Source: a virus
Direction: 5' to 3' (one strand)
DNA length: 52,917 bases
IMG/VR virus record: IMGVR_UViG_3300013104_000030
Coordinates: 1 to 52,917 of that record
The position numbers and the translations under genes are program-made. Positions 22,930-30,346 of this stretch are shown here, piece by piece. The notes below the pieces were generated by a model. The model had not been told where the DNA came from. It did no database searches and was given only the letters and a program-made list of their open reading frames with translations. The first letter of the stretch is position 1. Every line of letters starts with the position of its first letter.

Positions 22930-23187
22930 ATGATTAGCGAAAAAGAACTCTTCGATCGTCTGGCAGACTTGGAATCTCAGAAACTTGTATTGTCTGAAGA
23001 TATTCCTCAACTTAAAGCAGATAGTAAGTATAACGAAGATGACTGCCCTCAAGGTTTGACTGCTGAAGTTATTAAACTGATTGCAGCGGCTGCTAAGCTA
23101 GAAGCCAAACGTGATTTTGAAGAGAAGAAAGATGCTGCGAATGCTGTGTTCAAGAAGTATGAAGAGCTGACTCAGTATAATGATTAA
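22930..23187 (+). CDS. Hypothetical coiled-coil protein (85 aa)
   Basis: Two helices with an intervening acidic loop: FDRLADLESQKLVLSEDIPQ and KLIAAAAKLEAKRDFEEKKD. The helix-loop-helix coil recalls the GapR/DUF2312 DNA-binding family, but key residues cannot be matched by eye. Confidence 0.6.
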   Translation: MISEKELFDRLADLESQKLVLSEDIPQLKADSKYNEDDCPQGLTAEVIKLIAAAAKLEAKRDFEEKKDAANAVFKKYEELTQYND

Positions 23188-23195
23188 ATTTGATT

Positions 23196-23219
23196 GCCGC
23201 TGAAATATGCGGCTTTCTT
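23196..23219 (+). terminator. Intrinsic terminator
   Basis: GCCGC-TGAAATAT-GCGGC followed by TTTCTTC, just before the GIY-YIG gene. It probably limits readthrough into the endonuclease. Confidence 0.6.
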
Positions 23220-23242
23220 CTATAAATGAACCTTGAAGATAT

Positions 23243-23695
23243 ATGGAAACTAAACAAAATAAATACTATGTTTATGTCGCAATAAAAGAAGACGAGGTAG
23301 TCTATGTTGGCAAGGGCACAGGCTCTAGATATAAGCATTTAATTTCTGGTAAGAGTCATGTTTATGAAGCTAATGAATGTTTCTTTATGGGTATCAATTT
23401 TACTACGAAAATAATCGCCAGTTTTGATACTTCTGAAGAAGCCCTTTCTTTTGAAAGCAAAATGATCAAAGATATTAATCCGACTTGGAATTCCACTAGG
23501 AGTAGAGATGTAATTAGAGAAGGTTTTCTTGGAGTACACTTTGAACCTAATAGTAAGAAGCCGTGGAGATGTCGATTCAAGTATAAAGGTAAACAGTACA
23601 GCTGCGGAAGTTATGAAACAGAAATTGATGCAGCAAAAGCTCATGATTTATATGTGAAAACCAATAATATAATCCGTCCAATAAACTTTAGCTAA
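23243..23695 (+). CDS. GIY-YIG homing endonuclease with AP2 DNA-binding domain (150 aa)
   Basis: N-terminal GIY-YIG core YYVYVAIKEDEVVYVGKGTG (residues ~8-27), with catalytic-type Arg (SRYKH) and Glu (SFESKMI, ~75). The C-terminal ~45 residues form an AP2-like unit: GFLGVHFEPNSKKPWRCR ... GSYETEIDAAKAHD. AP2 plus nuclease is a known homing-endonuclease pairing. It is a separate insertion between a terminator and the exonuclease gene. Confidence 0.85.
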   Translation: METKQNKYYVYVAIKEDEVVYVGKGTGSRYKHLISGKSHVYEANECFFMGINFTTKIIASFDTSEEALSFESKMIKDINPTWNSTRSRDVIREGFLGVHFEPNSKKPWRCRFKYKGKQYSCGSYETEIDAAKAHDLYVKTNNIIRPINFS

Positions 23696-23710
23696 AGGAG
23701 TTAAATATGT

Positions 23711-24667
23711 ATGGCAAAGAAACCAATAGTAGTAATTGACGGAGATCTTTTAGCATTCAAAGCCTCCGCTGCAAACGAAACTCGTGGTATTATTGCTCTG
23801 CATAAACCGAGTCAACGAACTAAAGCTTTCAAGCACCGCACAGAGTTTAAAGAGTTTATTGGTGAGAAGTTTCCACTAGAAGACTTTGAGATTACAGATA
23901 CACAAACTGCTGAAGATATCTCATATGCTTTACACACAGTTAAACGAATGATCCAAGGTATTTGTGAAACTTGCGGAACAGATAAGTACGAGATTTATCT
24001 TAGTGGAAGAGACAACTTTCGTGATGAGCTACCCCTACCTCAACGCTACAAGGGAAACCGCTCAGGACTAGTAAAACCCCTCCAACTTAAGGAAGTTATG
24101 GAGTATTTGAAAGGGGTTCACAAGGCTGAAGTTGTGATTGGTGAAGCCGATGATAAAATTTCTATTCGTCAACACGATGGTATCAAAACCAAGACTAAAA
24201 TCATTGGTTGTAGCACAGATAAAGATAGTATGGGCACCGATGGATGGGTATATAACTGGGACCGGATGCAAGAGCCAATGTTTGTCAAAGGTCTAGGTGA
24301 ACTAGTTCTAGATGAGAAAGGCAAGGTACGAGGCCACGGTAGCAAATGGAAGTATCTTCAATGGATCGTTGGTGATACGATTGATGGGCTGAACCCTTGC
24401 TATCTTGCTGGTATTAAGTTTGGTGAGAAGTCTGGATACAAACTATTGAAAGATTTGCAGACAGAAAAAGAATGTTGGCAAGTAGTTCATGATCTTTACA
24501 AGAAGTGGTATCCTGAAGAAGTAACTTATACTGATCAATGTGGACGTGAGGTTACAAAAGATTATCTTGGTATTGCACAGATGTATTGGGATGGAATTCA
24601 CATGCTACGCTGGGAAGGTGACTTTGTAGATATCCGTGAAGTTATGCAGAAGATGGGTATAGTATGA
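23711..24667 (+). CDS. 5'-3' exonuclease (T7 gp6-like, FEN fold)
   Basis: 318 aa. FEN/PIN metal sites in order: VVIDGDLLAFKASA (D10, D12), GEADDKISI (~145), GCSTDKDSMG (~170) and VGDTIDGLNP (~225). The order and spacing match T7 exonuclease, which degrades 5' ends and removes primers. An out-of-frame ATG four bases upstream is ignored. AAGGAG lies upstream; the stop overlaps the next start. Confidence 0.88.
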   Translation: MAKKPIVVIDGDLLAFKASAANETRGIIALHKPSQRTKAFKHRTEFKEFIGEKFPLEDFEITDTQTAEDISYALHTVKRMIQGICETCGTDKYEIYLSGRDNFRDELPLPQRYKGNRSGLVKPLQLKEVMEYLKGVHKAEVVIGEADDKISIRQHDGIKTKTKIIGCSTDKDSMGTDGWVYNWDRMQEPMFVKGLGELVLDEKGKVRGHGSKWKYLQWIVGDTIDGLNPCYLAGIKFGEKSGYKLLKDLQTEKECWQVVHDLYKKWYPEEVTYTDQCGREVTKDYLGIAQMYWDGIHMLRWEGDFVDIREVMQKMGIV

Positions 24668-25248
24668 CAGTCCCATCACAAGCAGACATCAAGAAACGAG
24701 AAGACAAACTAAAAGAGCTCATGAAGAAACTTAATGAAGACGGTTCACCACAAGAGAAACATGTTGTAGCTATTGTTCGCTCTGCTATACGCCAAGCTTG
24801 GATGAAATCAGACGTTAAACTAGCTTATTTATATAGTAAAACGATACCTGATTTGGACGATAGCACCAGAACCAAGTGGTTGGTAAGGTGTGAGATTTGC
24901 GAAGGTTTGTTCAAGCTTTCTGACGTTGAGATTGACCATAAATACGCTGGTAATAAATATCCGTTCACGAAGGTTGAACATTTTCAAGATTACTTTGATA
25001 ACATTTTGATGGTTGGTTTTGATGATTTACAAATCCTCTGTAAAGATGACCACCTTTCAAAAACATTGAGTGAGTCCTTGAACATCTCTTTCGATGATGC
25101 TAAGATCGAACGTGAAGTGATTAAGATTTGTAAACTAAAAGCTGCACAAATTGATAAATGGCTTGGTGACCGAGGCATTAAGGTTGCTAAGAATCCACAG
25201 GCTAGGCGAGATGCTGTACGGGAGGTACTGAAGAATGAAACTGTTTAA
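24664..25248 (+). CDS. HNH-family nuclease (194 aa)
   Basis: The centre reads RCEICEGLFKLSDVEIDH (C-x2-C, then D-H at ~94), and 45 residues later ILCKDDHLSKT, giving a zinc-stabilised beta-beta-alpha HNH site. The long helical N-terminus and C-terminus lack homing motifs such as NUMOD. Coupled to the exonuclease by ATGA, it may be a replication or recombination enzyme (for example debranching) rather than a homing nuclease. Confidence 0.7.
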   Translation: MTVPSQADIKKREDKLKELMKKLNEDGSPQEKHVVAIVRSAIRQAWMKSDVKLAYLYSKTIPDLDDSTRTKWLVRCEICEGLFKLSDVEIDHKYAGNKYPFTKVEHFQDYFDNILMVGFDDLQILCKDDHLSKTLSESLNISFDDAKIEREVIKICKLKAAQIDKWLGDRGIKVAKNPQARRDAVREVLKNETV

Positions 25249-25465
25249 ACTTTACTGTGTGGAAAGTCCCGGCTGGGATTGCAATCATGGATTCGTTATA
25301 AGGGCAAAAGATGAATTGGCTGCACAAGAGCTTGCACAAAATCAAATTTCTGACGAAAAGGATGAAAGTAAAGAATTCTGGCTAGATTCAAACTTCTCTA
25401 GTTGCGAGGAGATTAAAATAAACGGTGATCCTGAAATTATCCTTAATGATTTTAACGCGGGCTAG
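25235..25465 (+). CDS. Hypothetical protein (76 aa)
   Basis: MKLFKLYCVESPGWDCNHGF..., alpha/beta with an acidic C-terminus. Overlaps the previous gene by 14 nt; GGGAGGTACTGAAGA upstream. Confidence 0.65.
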   Translation: MKLFKLYCVESPGWDCNHGFVIRAKDELAAQELAQNQISDEKDESKEFWLDSNFSSCEEIKINGDPEIILNDFNAG

Positions 25466-25475
25466 GAGAACAACA

Positions 25476-25673
25476 ATGACCGACAAGAAACTTAAAGTAA
25501 ACAACGCAGCATATACAGAACTTAGTATTCAAATTGCTGTACTTCAAGCATCTGTGGATAAACTTCTTCAGTTGGCTATGAAAGATAATACTGTAAATAT
25601 TATTGGTGATGTAACTTTCTCAGGCGGTGTGCCTATTCCAACTGATGAAGAATTCACGGAGAACTTCAAATGA
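25476..25673 (+). CDS. Hypothetical protein (65 aa)
   Basis: Start at 25476 (AGGAGAACAACA). Leu-rich helix (SIQIAVLQASVDKLLQLAMK), then a beta/acidic tail. Unknown. Confidence 0.65.
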   Translation: MTDKKLKVNNAAYTELSIQIAVLQASVDKLLQLAMKDNTVNIIGDVTFSGGVPIPTDEEFTENFK

Positions 25674-25762
25674 TTAAAGATTATTGGACAGCAATCTTCT
25701 GGTGTGAATTTATCCAGTTTAGTGTTTATTTCAATATCTGGACTCAACAACTTGGTGTTTAG
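25670..25762 (+). CDS. Tiny hydrophobic protein (30 aa)
   Basis: ATG overlaps the previous stop (ATGA). MIKDYWTAIFWCEFIQFSVY and FNIWTQQLGV: aromatic, possibly membrane-associated. It fills the gap to the next gene. Confidence 0.5.
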   Translation: MIKDYWTAIFWCEFIQFSVYFNIWTQQLGV

Positions 25763-25776
25763 CTTGAGAGGTGGGT

Positions 25777-25995
25777 ATGGGAAGTGTTATAGATATGTTT
25801 CCGAAGAAGCCTATTGGAGAAATCACAGTTGAAGTTGATCCACTAACATACTGGAAGTTGCGTAATGATTTGATTAGCGACGAATTTGTCAAATATAACG
25901 CCTATGAGAAACAGGCTATACTTGATACTATTTTGCAGATGAATTTGGAATTATACACGCTTGTGGTTAAATTGAAGGAGAGACTTGGTGAGTAA
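25777..25995 (+). CDS. Hypothetical protein (72 aa)
   Basis: Start at 25777 (GAGAGGTGGGT before the ATG). MGSVIDMFPKKPIGEITVEV... with a helical C-terminus. Unknown. Confidence 0.65.
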   Translation: MGSVIDMFPKKPIGEITVEVDPLTYWKLRNDLISDEFVKYNAYEKQAILDTILQMNLELYTLVVKLKERLGE

Positions 25996-26164
25996 GAGTA
26001 ACATTGAAGAGATAATCTGTGTTCTCTGGCTTATCTTATCAGCAGTCTTGTTTGGGCAAGGTTTGATCTTCTGGTCAGCACTTGCGTTTGTTAAAGCATT
26101 ACTAGACTTTTTCTTTAGTCTGAAATATGCATATCTTGAATCGAAGGAGAAGAAAGTTGAGTGA
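25988..26164 (+). CDS. Small membrane protein (58 aa), GTG start
   Basis: GTG at 25988 overlaps the previous stop by 8 nt, with AAGGAGAGACTTG upstream. One or two hydrophobic segments (CVLWLILSAVLFGQGLIFWS, ~11-30; ALAFVKALLDFFF) and a basic tail (ESKEKKVE). Its stop overlaps the TTG of the next gene. Confidence 0.6.
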   Translation: MSKSNIEEIICVLWLILSAVLFGQGLIFWSALAFVKALLDFFFSLKYAYLESKEKKVE

Positions 26165-27080
26165 AGTAGAGTGGAAACAACAGGCGGTAGCACTAGCAAA
26201 GAACGGGCTTTCATGGCGCAAGGTTGCAAATCAACTGAATGTTCCTAAGAGTTCAGTATCTGATTTCCTGCGTAAAGTATTTAATAACGTTAGTGATAAA
26301 CCTGAACAACTTGGCCCAAAGATTCTATTTATCGACATTGAAACGAAGCCCATCCTCGCACATGTATGGCGACTGTTTGACCAAAATGTTGGGTTGAACC
26401 AAATCCAAGAAGATTGGTCAATCTTGTCCTACTGTGCTAAATGGAAAGGATCTGATGATGTTATCTATGAAGATCTTCAAGGAGCTGAAGACTTCGAAGA
26501 TGATAGTAAACTTCTTGGTAATCTCTGGAAGTTGCTTAATGAAGCTGATATTGTTGTTGGTCAGAACAGTAAGCGATTTGATGTGAAGAAGATCAATGCA
26601 CGTCTGGTACTTAATGGCTACCCTAAGCCTAGTACATTCCGGCAGATTGACACACTGAACATTGCTAAAGCCCAATTTGGGTTTACTAGTAATAAATTGC
26701 AGTACATGACTGATAAGCTCTGTACACGTTACAAGAAACTTGAGCATGGTAAGTTTGCTGGTCATCTGCTTTGGGCGGAATGTATGAAGAATAATCCTAA
26801 AGCTTGGGCTGAGATGAAGCTTTATAATATCAATGATGTACTTAGTCTTGAAGAGCTTTACGATATCTTGAGTAGTTGGGATAACACACTTCCTAACTTT
26901 GATGTCTATGTAGATGAAATTCTAGATATGTCTGTGTGGGAAGAAGATGGATTCCATTATAGTAACGTCGGTAAATACAAACGGTATCGGAATAAAGTTA
27001 CTGGCGTTCAACGTCGTAGCCGAGTGAATCTCTTGCCAAAAGAAAAGAGGGATTCTTTGTTGTCTAATATTACGGGGTGA
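26157..27080 (+). CDS. DnaQ/RNase H-like 3'-5' exonuclease with N-terminal HTH (307 aa)
   Basis: TTG start at 26157 (AAGGAG seven bases ahead); the ATG at 26127 lacks a site and lies inside the previous gene. Residues ~1-45 form a helix-turn-helix (SWRKVANQLNVPKSSVSDFL). The nuclease core has ILFIDIETKP (D, E), VGQNSKRFDV (D) and YNINDVLSLEELY (D), the DEDD pattern seen in YprB/RNase_H_2 proteins. Resembles the exonuclease half of polymerases but stands alone, so it may proofread or degrade DNA. Confidence 0.75.
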   Translation: MSEVEWKQQAVALAKNGLSWRKVANQLNVPKSSVSDFLRKVFNNVSDKPEQLGPKILFIDIETKPILAHVWRLFDQNVGLNQIQEDWSILSYCAKWKGSDDVIYEDLQGAEDFEDDSKLLGNLWKLLNEADIVVGQNSKRFDVKKINARLVLNGYPKPSTFRQIDTLNIAKAQFGFTSNKLQYMTDKLCTRYKKLEHGKFAGHLLWAECMKNNPKAWAEMKLYNINDVLSLEELYDILSSWDNTLPNFDVYVDEILDMSVWEEDGFHYSNVGKYKRYRNKVTGVQRRSRVNLLPKEKRDSLLSNITG

Positions 27081-27086
27081 ATTGGT

Positions 27087-27239
27087 ATGGATTTTCGACT
27101 GTATGAACGAGTGAATACTTTGGAGAAAGAACTTGACGATATGCGACTTCTCGTTCATACTCTCAAACAACAGCAAGCGGATATGCTTGAGCAGATTAAA
27201 CGATTGAAGGAGGCTGTATCGAATGACGATTGTAAATAA
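27087..27239 (+). CDS. Small coiled-coil protein (50 aa)
   Basis: MDFRLYERVNTLEKELDDMR continues with heptad Leu/Met (LLVHTLKQQQADMLEQIKRL), so a dimeric coil is likely. The stop overlaps the next gene by 17 nt. Confidence 0.6.
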   Translation: MDFRLYERVNTLEKELDDMRLLVHTLKQQQADMLEQIKRLKEAVSNDDCK

Positions 27240-27753
27240 GAAATTTAAATGCAAAGATGACCTTACTCTTTATACCATCGATAATCTTAATCCAGATACG
27301 GACTACTATACCATTAGTTGGACTACAGAGATGGCTGAAAAGGAAACCGACACTTGGCGTAAGGTCACTGTAGAAAAGAAGTTTGACAACGGTGATTGGT
27401 ATCTGGTTGACGATATTACCCGTCCAATTCTAGAAGAACGAAAGATTGGTAAGGTAAAGATGCAGCTCTTTGATGAAGGTTTCCCTAACGCTATTCTAGA
27501 GATTGCCAAGGTGATGGGTTGGGCTGAAGAGAATAAAGGTTATAAGCCTAATGACTTCAAGAACCTCCCTAACGCTGAAACTGAATTCTCTGCCGCTGCT
27601 AGTCGTCACCGAGTGAAAGGGTTTATTCAGAAAGCTGAAGGTATTCCGGCTATTGAACGAACTGATGAAGAGAGTAATATTGTTCATTTGGCACATGCTG
27701 CTTTCAACGTACTGGCTGAACTTGAGCTTGTGTTGACAGGGAAGATTAAATGA
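27223..27753 (+). CDS. dATP/dGTP diphosphohydrolase-like protein (MazZ-type C-terminal domain)
   Basis: 176 aa. The C-terminal half has the family signature SAAASRHRVKGFIQKAEG ... DEESNIVHLAHAAFNVLAEL, matching the H...D-E-S...H-L-A-H-A-A-x-N pattern of dATP/dGTP pyrophosphohydrolases. These produce dAMP/dGMP and, in Z-genome phages, remove dATP. The first ~70 residues are a beta-rich extra domain of unknown role. Coupled to a nucleotidase by ATGA. No PurZ is in the window, so base modification cannot be claimed. Confidence 0.65.
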   Translation: MTIVNKKFKCKDDLTLYTIDNLNPDTDYYTISWTTEMAEKETDTWRKVTVEKKFDNGDWYLVDDITRPILEERKIGKVKMQLFDEGFPNAILEIAKVMGWAEENKGYKPNDFKNLPNAETEFSAAASRHRVKGFIQKAEGIPAIERTDEESNIVHLAHAAFNVLAELELVLTGKIK

Positions 27754-28199
27754 ATCCTAAGCGATTAATTGGTGTGGATGTTGATGGTGTTGTAGTAGAT
27801 ACAATCAATCTGTACAAAGAAGCATCTAAGCATCTAGATGATCCGCTAGACTTCTGGCGTTCTGAGGATCTTTATGATAACCTACAGCCGATGGAAGGTG
27901 CGGTTGAGAAACTGGAACAGTTAAGTAAATACTTTGGTATTGTGTTTATTAGCCGTTTGAAAGGTCAGCATCACAAAAGTAAGTACTATTTCTTGGAACG
28001 TTACTTCCCATTCATGACTGAGTTCATGGGGACTCATGGTAAATGGGTAATGAACAACTCAGTTGAGGCTATGATTGATGACCTTCCTGAGAATCTGGTA
28101 AGATTTGATTCTCACAAGCGTGTGCTGTTTGGACAAGGTGAATATAAAGATTCGAATACGTTTGATGTAAGTAAATTCTGCAAAGAATATTTGAAATAA
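27750..28199 (+). CDS. HAD-family 5'-nucleotidase-like protein (149 aa)
   Basis: IGVDVDGVVVDT (residues ~7-18) is HAD motif I with its nucleophile Asp and +2 Asp. FISRLKG (~75) is motif II-like and MIDDLPENL (~112) is motif IV. Size and order fit the 5'(3')-deoxyribonucleotidase (NT5C) group, which dephosphorylates dNMPs. Placed directly after the diphosphohydrolase, it could take dNMPs to nucleosides. Confidence 0.75.
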   Translation: MNPKRLIGVDVDGVVVDTINLYKEASKHLDDPLDFWRSEDLYDNLQPMEGAVEKLEQLSKYFGIVFISRLKGQHHKSKYYFLERYFPFMTEFMGTHGKWVMNNSVEAMIDDLPENLVRFDSHKRVLFGQGEYKDSNTFDVSKFCKEYLK

Positions 28200-28214
28200 T
28201 TAAGGAGAAATAAG

Positions 28215-28694
28215 TTGTCGAATTACCGCGTTACTCGCTTCAACCACATTGCAGGCAACACACCACATCTTGGTGCAGATTACGAATATTGGCAACAAAT
28301 TAAGAATCAGGCTGCACGGGTTCTAGAAGAAGCTCAAGAACTCTACGATGCTGCTCAAGCTGAAGATATGGTTGGCGTGGTTGACGGCTTTGCTGATGTA
28401 CGTTACACCAACGAATATGTAGAAGACCTTCTAGTTGCTGGTGAAGTTGAAACAAAGAAAGCTTGGGATGCTGTGTGTAATAATAACGATCAGAAGTTTA
28501 CAACTAGCTACACTTATGCCTGTGATAGTAAGGAAGCTTTGGAAGAACTTGGTGTTGATTGTTACCTTGACAGCACAACCTATGAAGGGACGTTGTACTA
28601 TGTGATTCGTCGAGTTCATGATAATAAGATTCTTAAGTTGAAGCACCATGAATCTCCAGATTTGAGTAGTTTTATCCCAAAGGAGTTGCTATGA
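28215..28694 (+). CDS. MazG/PRA-PH-like pyrophosphohydrolase (159 aa)
   Basis: TTG start after AAGGAGAAATAAG. RVLEEAQELYDAAQAED followed by VGVVDGFADVRY gives the E-x2-E ... D-x3-D metal site of all-alpha NTP pyrophosphohydrolases. These cleave (d)NTPs or alarmones to monophosphates. The C-terminal 60 residues are an extra alpha/beta piece (SKEALEELGVDCYLD). Confidence 0.75.
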   Translation: MSNYRVTRFNHIAGNTPHLGADYEYWQQIKNQAARVLEEAQELYDAAQAEDMVGVVDGFADVRYTNEYVEDLLVAGEVETKKAWDAVCNNNDQKFTTSYTYACDSKEALEELGVDCYLDSTTYEGTLYYVIRRVHDNKILKLKHHESPDLSSFIPKELL

Positions 28695-28864
28695 TTCACG
28701 CACATGTACCAACACAACGACAAAAGCTTATCTGGCAAGACATTATTAAATCAAAAGAAGACTATACAAACTTAGCTAAATCTGGCATGATGTACGTTTA
28801 CTTTCCAGATATTACTTGGAAAGAGGTTGAAGAGTATTTGAATAAGGAGAAGCAAGTTGTTTGA
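28691..28864 (+). CDS. Hypothetical protein (57 aa)
   Basis: ATGA overlap with the previous stop. MIHAHVPTQRQKLIWQDIIK... ending EEYLNKEKQVV. Contains the ribosome site of thyX (AAGGAG) near its end. Confidence 0.6.
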   Translation: MIHAHVPTQRQKLIWQDIIKSKEDYTNLAKSGMMYVYFPDITWKEVEEYLNKEKQVV

Positions 28865-29534
28865 TTTTATTAAAGCACAAGTAATTGGGGTAACAACACC
28901 AACTGTGGACTTCATCCCGACAGCAGAGGATCTTCCAGCCTTCTGCGCAAGAGTGAGTAACCCAGACAATCAAAAGAACTTTGATACAGCGGCAGGGCTT
29001 CTTAAATACTGCATGCGAGTTGGTCACTGGTCTGTATTTGATATGTCCAATATCGTAGTTGAAATTGAAGCACCACGAGATATTGCAAGGCAAGTGTTGC
29101 GACATTCAAGTATCAAGTTCCAAGAGTTCAGCCAGCGTTATGCAGTAGCTCAGAACTTTGTAATTCGTGAAGCTCGACTACAAGACACAAAGAATCGTCA
29201 GAATAGTATTGAGCTTGATAAGTTTAACGAAGAAGATTTTAACCTGATACTTGCTTGGGAGAACAAGCAACAAGAAGTGATTGAACTGGTTAAAAAGAAT
29301 TATAATTGGGCATTAGATAATAATATCGCTAAGGAGTGTGCTCGTGTTATTCTTCCTGAAGGTAATACAATGAGCTATATGTATGCAAACGGTACAGTAC
29401 GACAATGGATTACTTACCTGAAAGTTCGTGATGATCTGGGGGTTACACAAAAAGAACACGTAGACCTTGCACGAAAGATTAAACCTGTTATCATTGAACA
29501 CTTCCCGTTCCTTGAAGAGTTGATGGAGAAATAA
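28857..29534 (+). CDS. thyX: Flavin-dependent thymidylate synthase
   Basis: 225 aa, TTG start (AAGGAGAAGCAAG). The ThyX signature appears as RQVLRHSSIKFQEFSQRYA (residues ~79-97). Compared with the usual RHRxxSxxxxSxR the third residue is Ser, not Arg; the rest, including the S-x-R-Y end, fits. ARVILPEGNTMSYMYANGTV and RQWITYLKVR match the conserved C-terminal region. Makes dTMP from dUMP using FAD and folate, upstream of the reductase genes. Confidence 0.9.
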   Translation: MFDFIKAQVIGVTTPTVDFIPTAEDLPAFCARVSNPDNQKNFDTAAGLLKYCMRVGHWSVFDMSNIVVEIEAPRDIARQVLRHSSIKFQEFSQRYAVAQNFVIREARLQDTKNRQNSIELDKFNEEDFNLILAWENKQQEVIELVKKNYNWALDNNIAKECARVILPEGNTMSYMYANGTVRQWITYLKVRDDLGVTQKEHVDLARKIKPVIIEHFPFLEELMEK

Positions 29535-29535
29535 A

Positions 29536-29733
29536 ATGATTAATAACGAATACACAATTTCTAACTTTATCCAAGAACTTCAGAATCTTTATATGGTGCG
29601 TCTTGGTATGTCAGTCTCAGAATCGAGTAGGTACATCGTTGACACTATCGAAGATATTGAAATTGCACTAAATAATGATGTTTCGGCATTTGAGTACTTT
29701 CAAGAAGATTTGGCTAATGGGGTAGAAGTATGA
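29536..29733 (+). CDS. Hypothetical protein (65 aa)
   Basis: MINNEYTISNFIQELQNLYM..., acidic and helical. Starts two bases after thyX and its stop overlaps the next ATG. Confidence 0.65.
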   Translation: MINNEYTISNFIQELQNLYMVRLGMSVSESSRYIVDTIEDIEIALNNDVSAFEYFQEDLANGVEV

Positions 29734-29963
29734 GTAATTTTAAGAAAGTAAGTAAAGAAGTTTTTGATGAGTTTGTAAAAAACTACCCGAACAAACTTGA
29801 GTGGAATGTGGCAACCATTTGTGAACCAGCGATGGGGAATCATAATGACTTCTCGGGTGGTAAAGTCTAGCCCGAAAGTATGGTAACTAAGGTTTCCTTA
29901 ACTAATGGCGAAGCATATTACGACAATGAACCAAATACTTACTACATTAAGGAAGCAGTCTAA
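29730..29963 (+). pseudogene. Small gene with in-frame amber codon (77 codons)
   Basis: Starts by ATGA overlap and reads MSNFKKVSKEVFDEFVKNYP...NDFSGGKV, then TAG at 29868-29870, then PESMVTKVSLTNGEAYYDNE...YYIKEAV to TAA at 29961-29963, which overlaps the next start as TAATG. The second half keeps protein-like composition and correct coupling to the next gene, so the TAG is probably an error, a recent mutation (TGG or CAG to TAG) or a readthrough site. Confidence 0.6.
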
Positions 29964-30337
29964 TGGCCGTTGGATTTAATCTCTCACTTTCAGATTTGCT
30001 TCTTGTTGAAGGTTTTGCTGAAGCATTTGGTAAAAATGATAAAGAAACAATTTATAAAATTCTTGAACAGAACGGATTTGATACCTCGATGGGGGTTGAG
30101 GAGATTGTTTGTCAACACCGAAACCTTCAGGGTAAGGTAGTCAACTGTTTGATGTATCAAGGGCACGAACTTAGCACAAAAGAGTGGCTGTCCGGTGGAT
30201 CAGCAAGTTGGGACAATACACTAGAGCACAGCAGCCTTGATCTTCGAATTCAACTAAAGAACATGGGTAAGATTTTGAATACTGGCGACTTCTGTGATTA
30301 TGCTGAACGTCATGGGATTCAATCGGATAGTAAATGA
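29963..30337 (+). CDS. Hypothetical protein (124 aa)
   Basis: MAVGFNLSLSDLLLVEGFAE..., mixed alpha/beta with two Cys; no family recognised. Between thyX and nrdB, so possibly linked to dNTP synthesis. Confidence 0.65.
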   Translation: MAVGFNLSLSDLLLVEGFAEAFGKNDKETIYKILEQNGFDTSMGVEEIVCQHRNLQGKVVNCLMYQGHELSTKEWLSGGSASWDNTLEHSSLDLRIQLKNMGKILNTGDFCDYAERHGIQSDSK

Positions 30338-30346
30338 GGAGTTAAT

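Noticed and set aside
27223-27753. Claim that this is a Z-genome (diaminopurine) phage
   Set aside because: Only the diphosphohydrolase-like domain is present; no PurZ is visible and the polymerase shows nothing specific.
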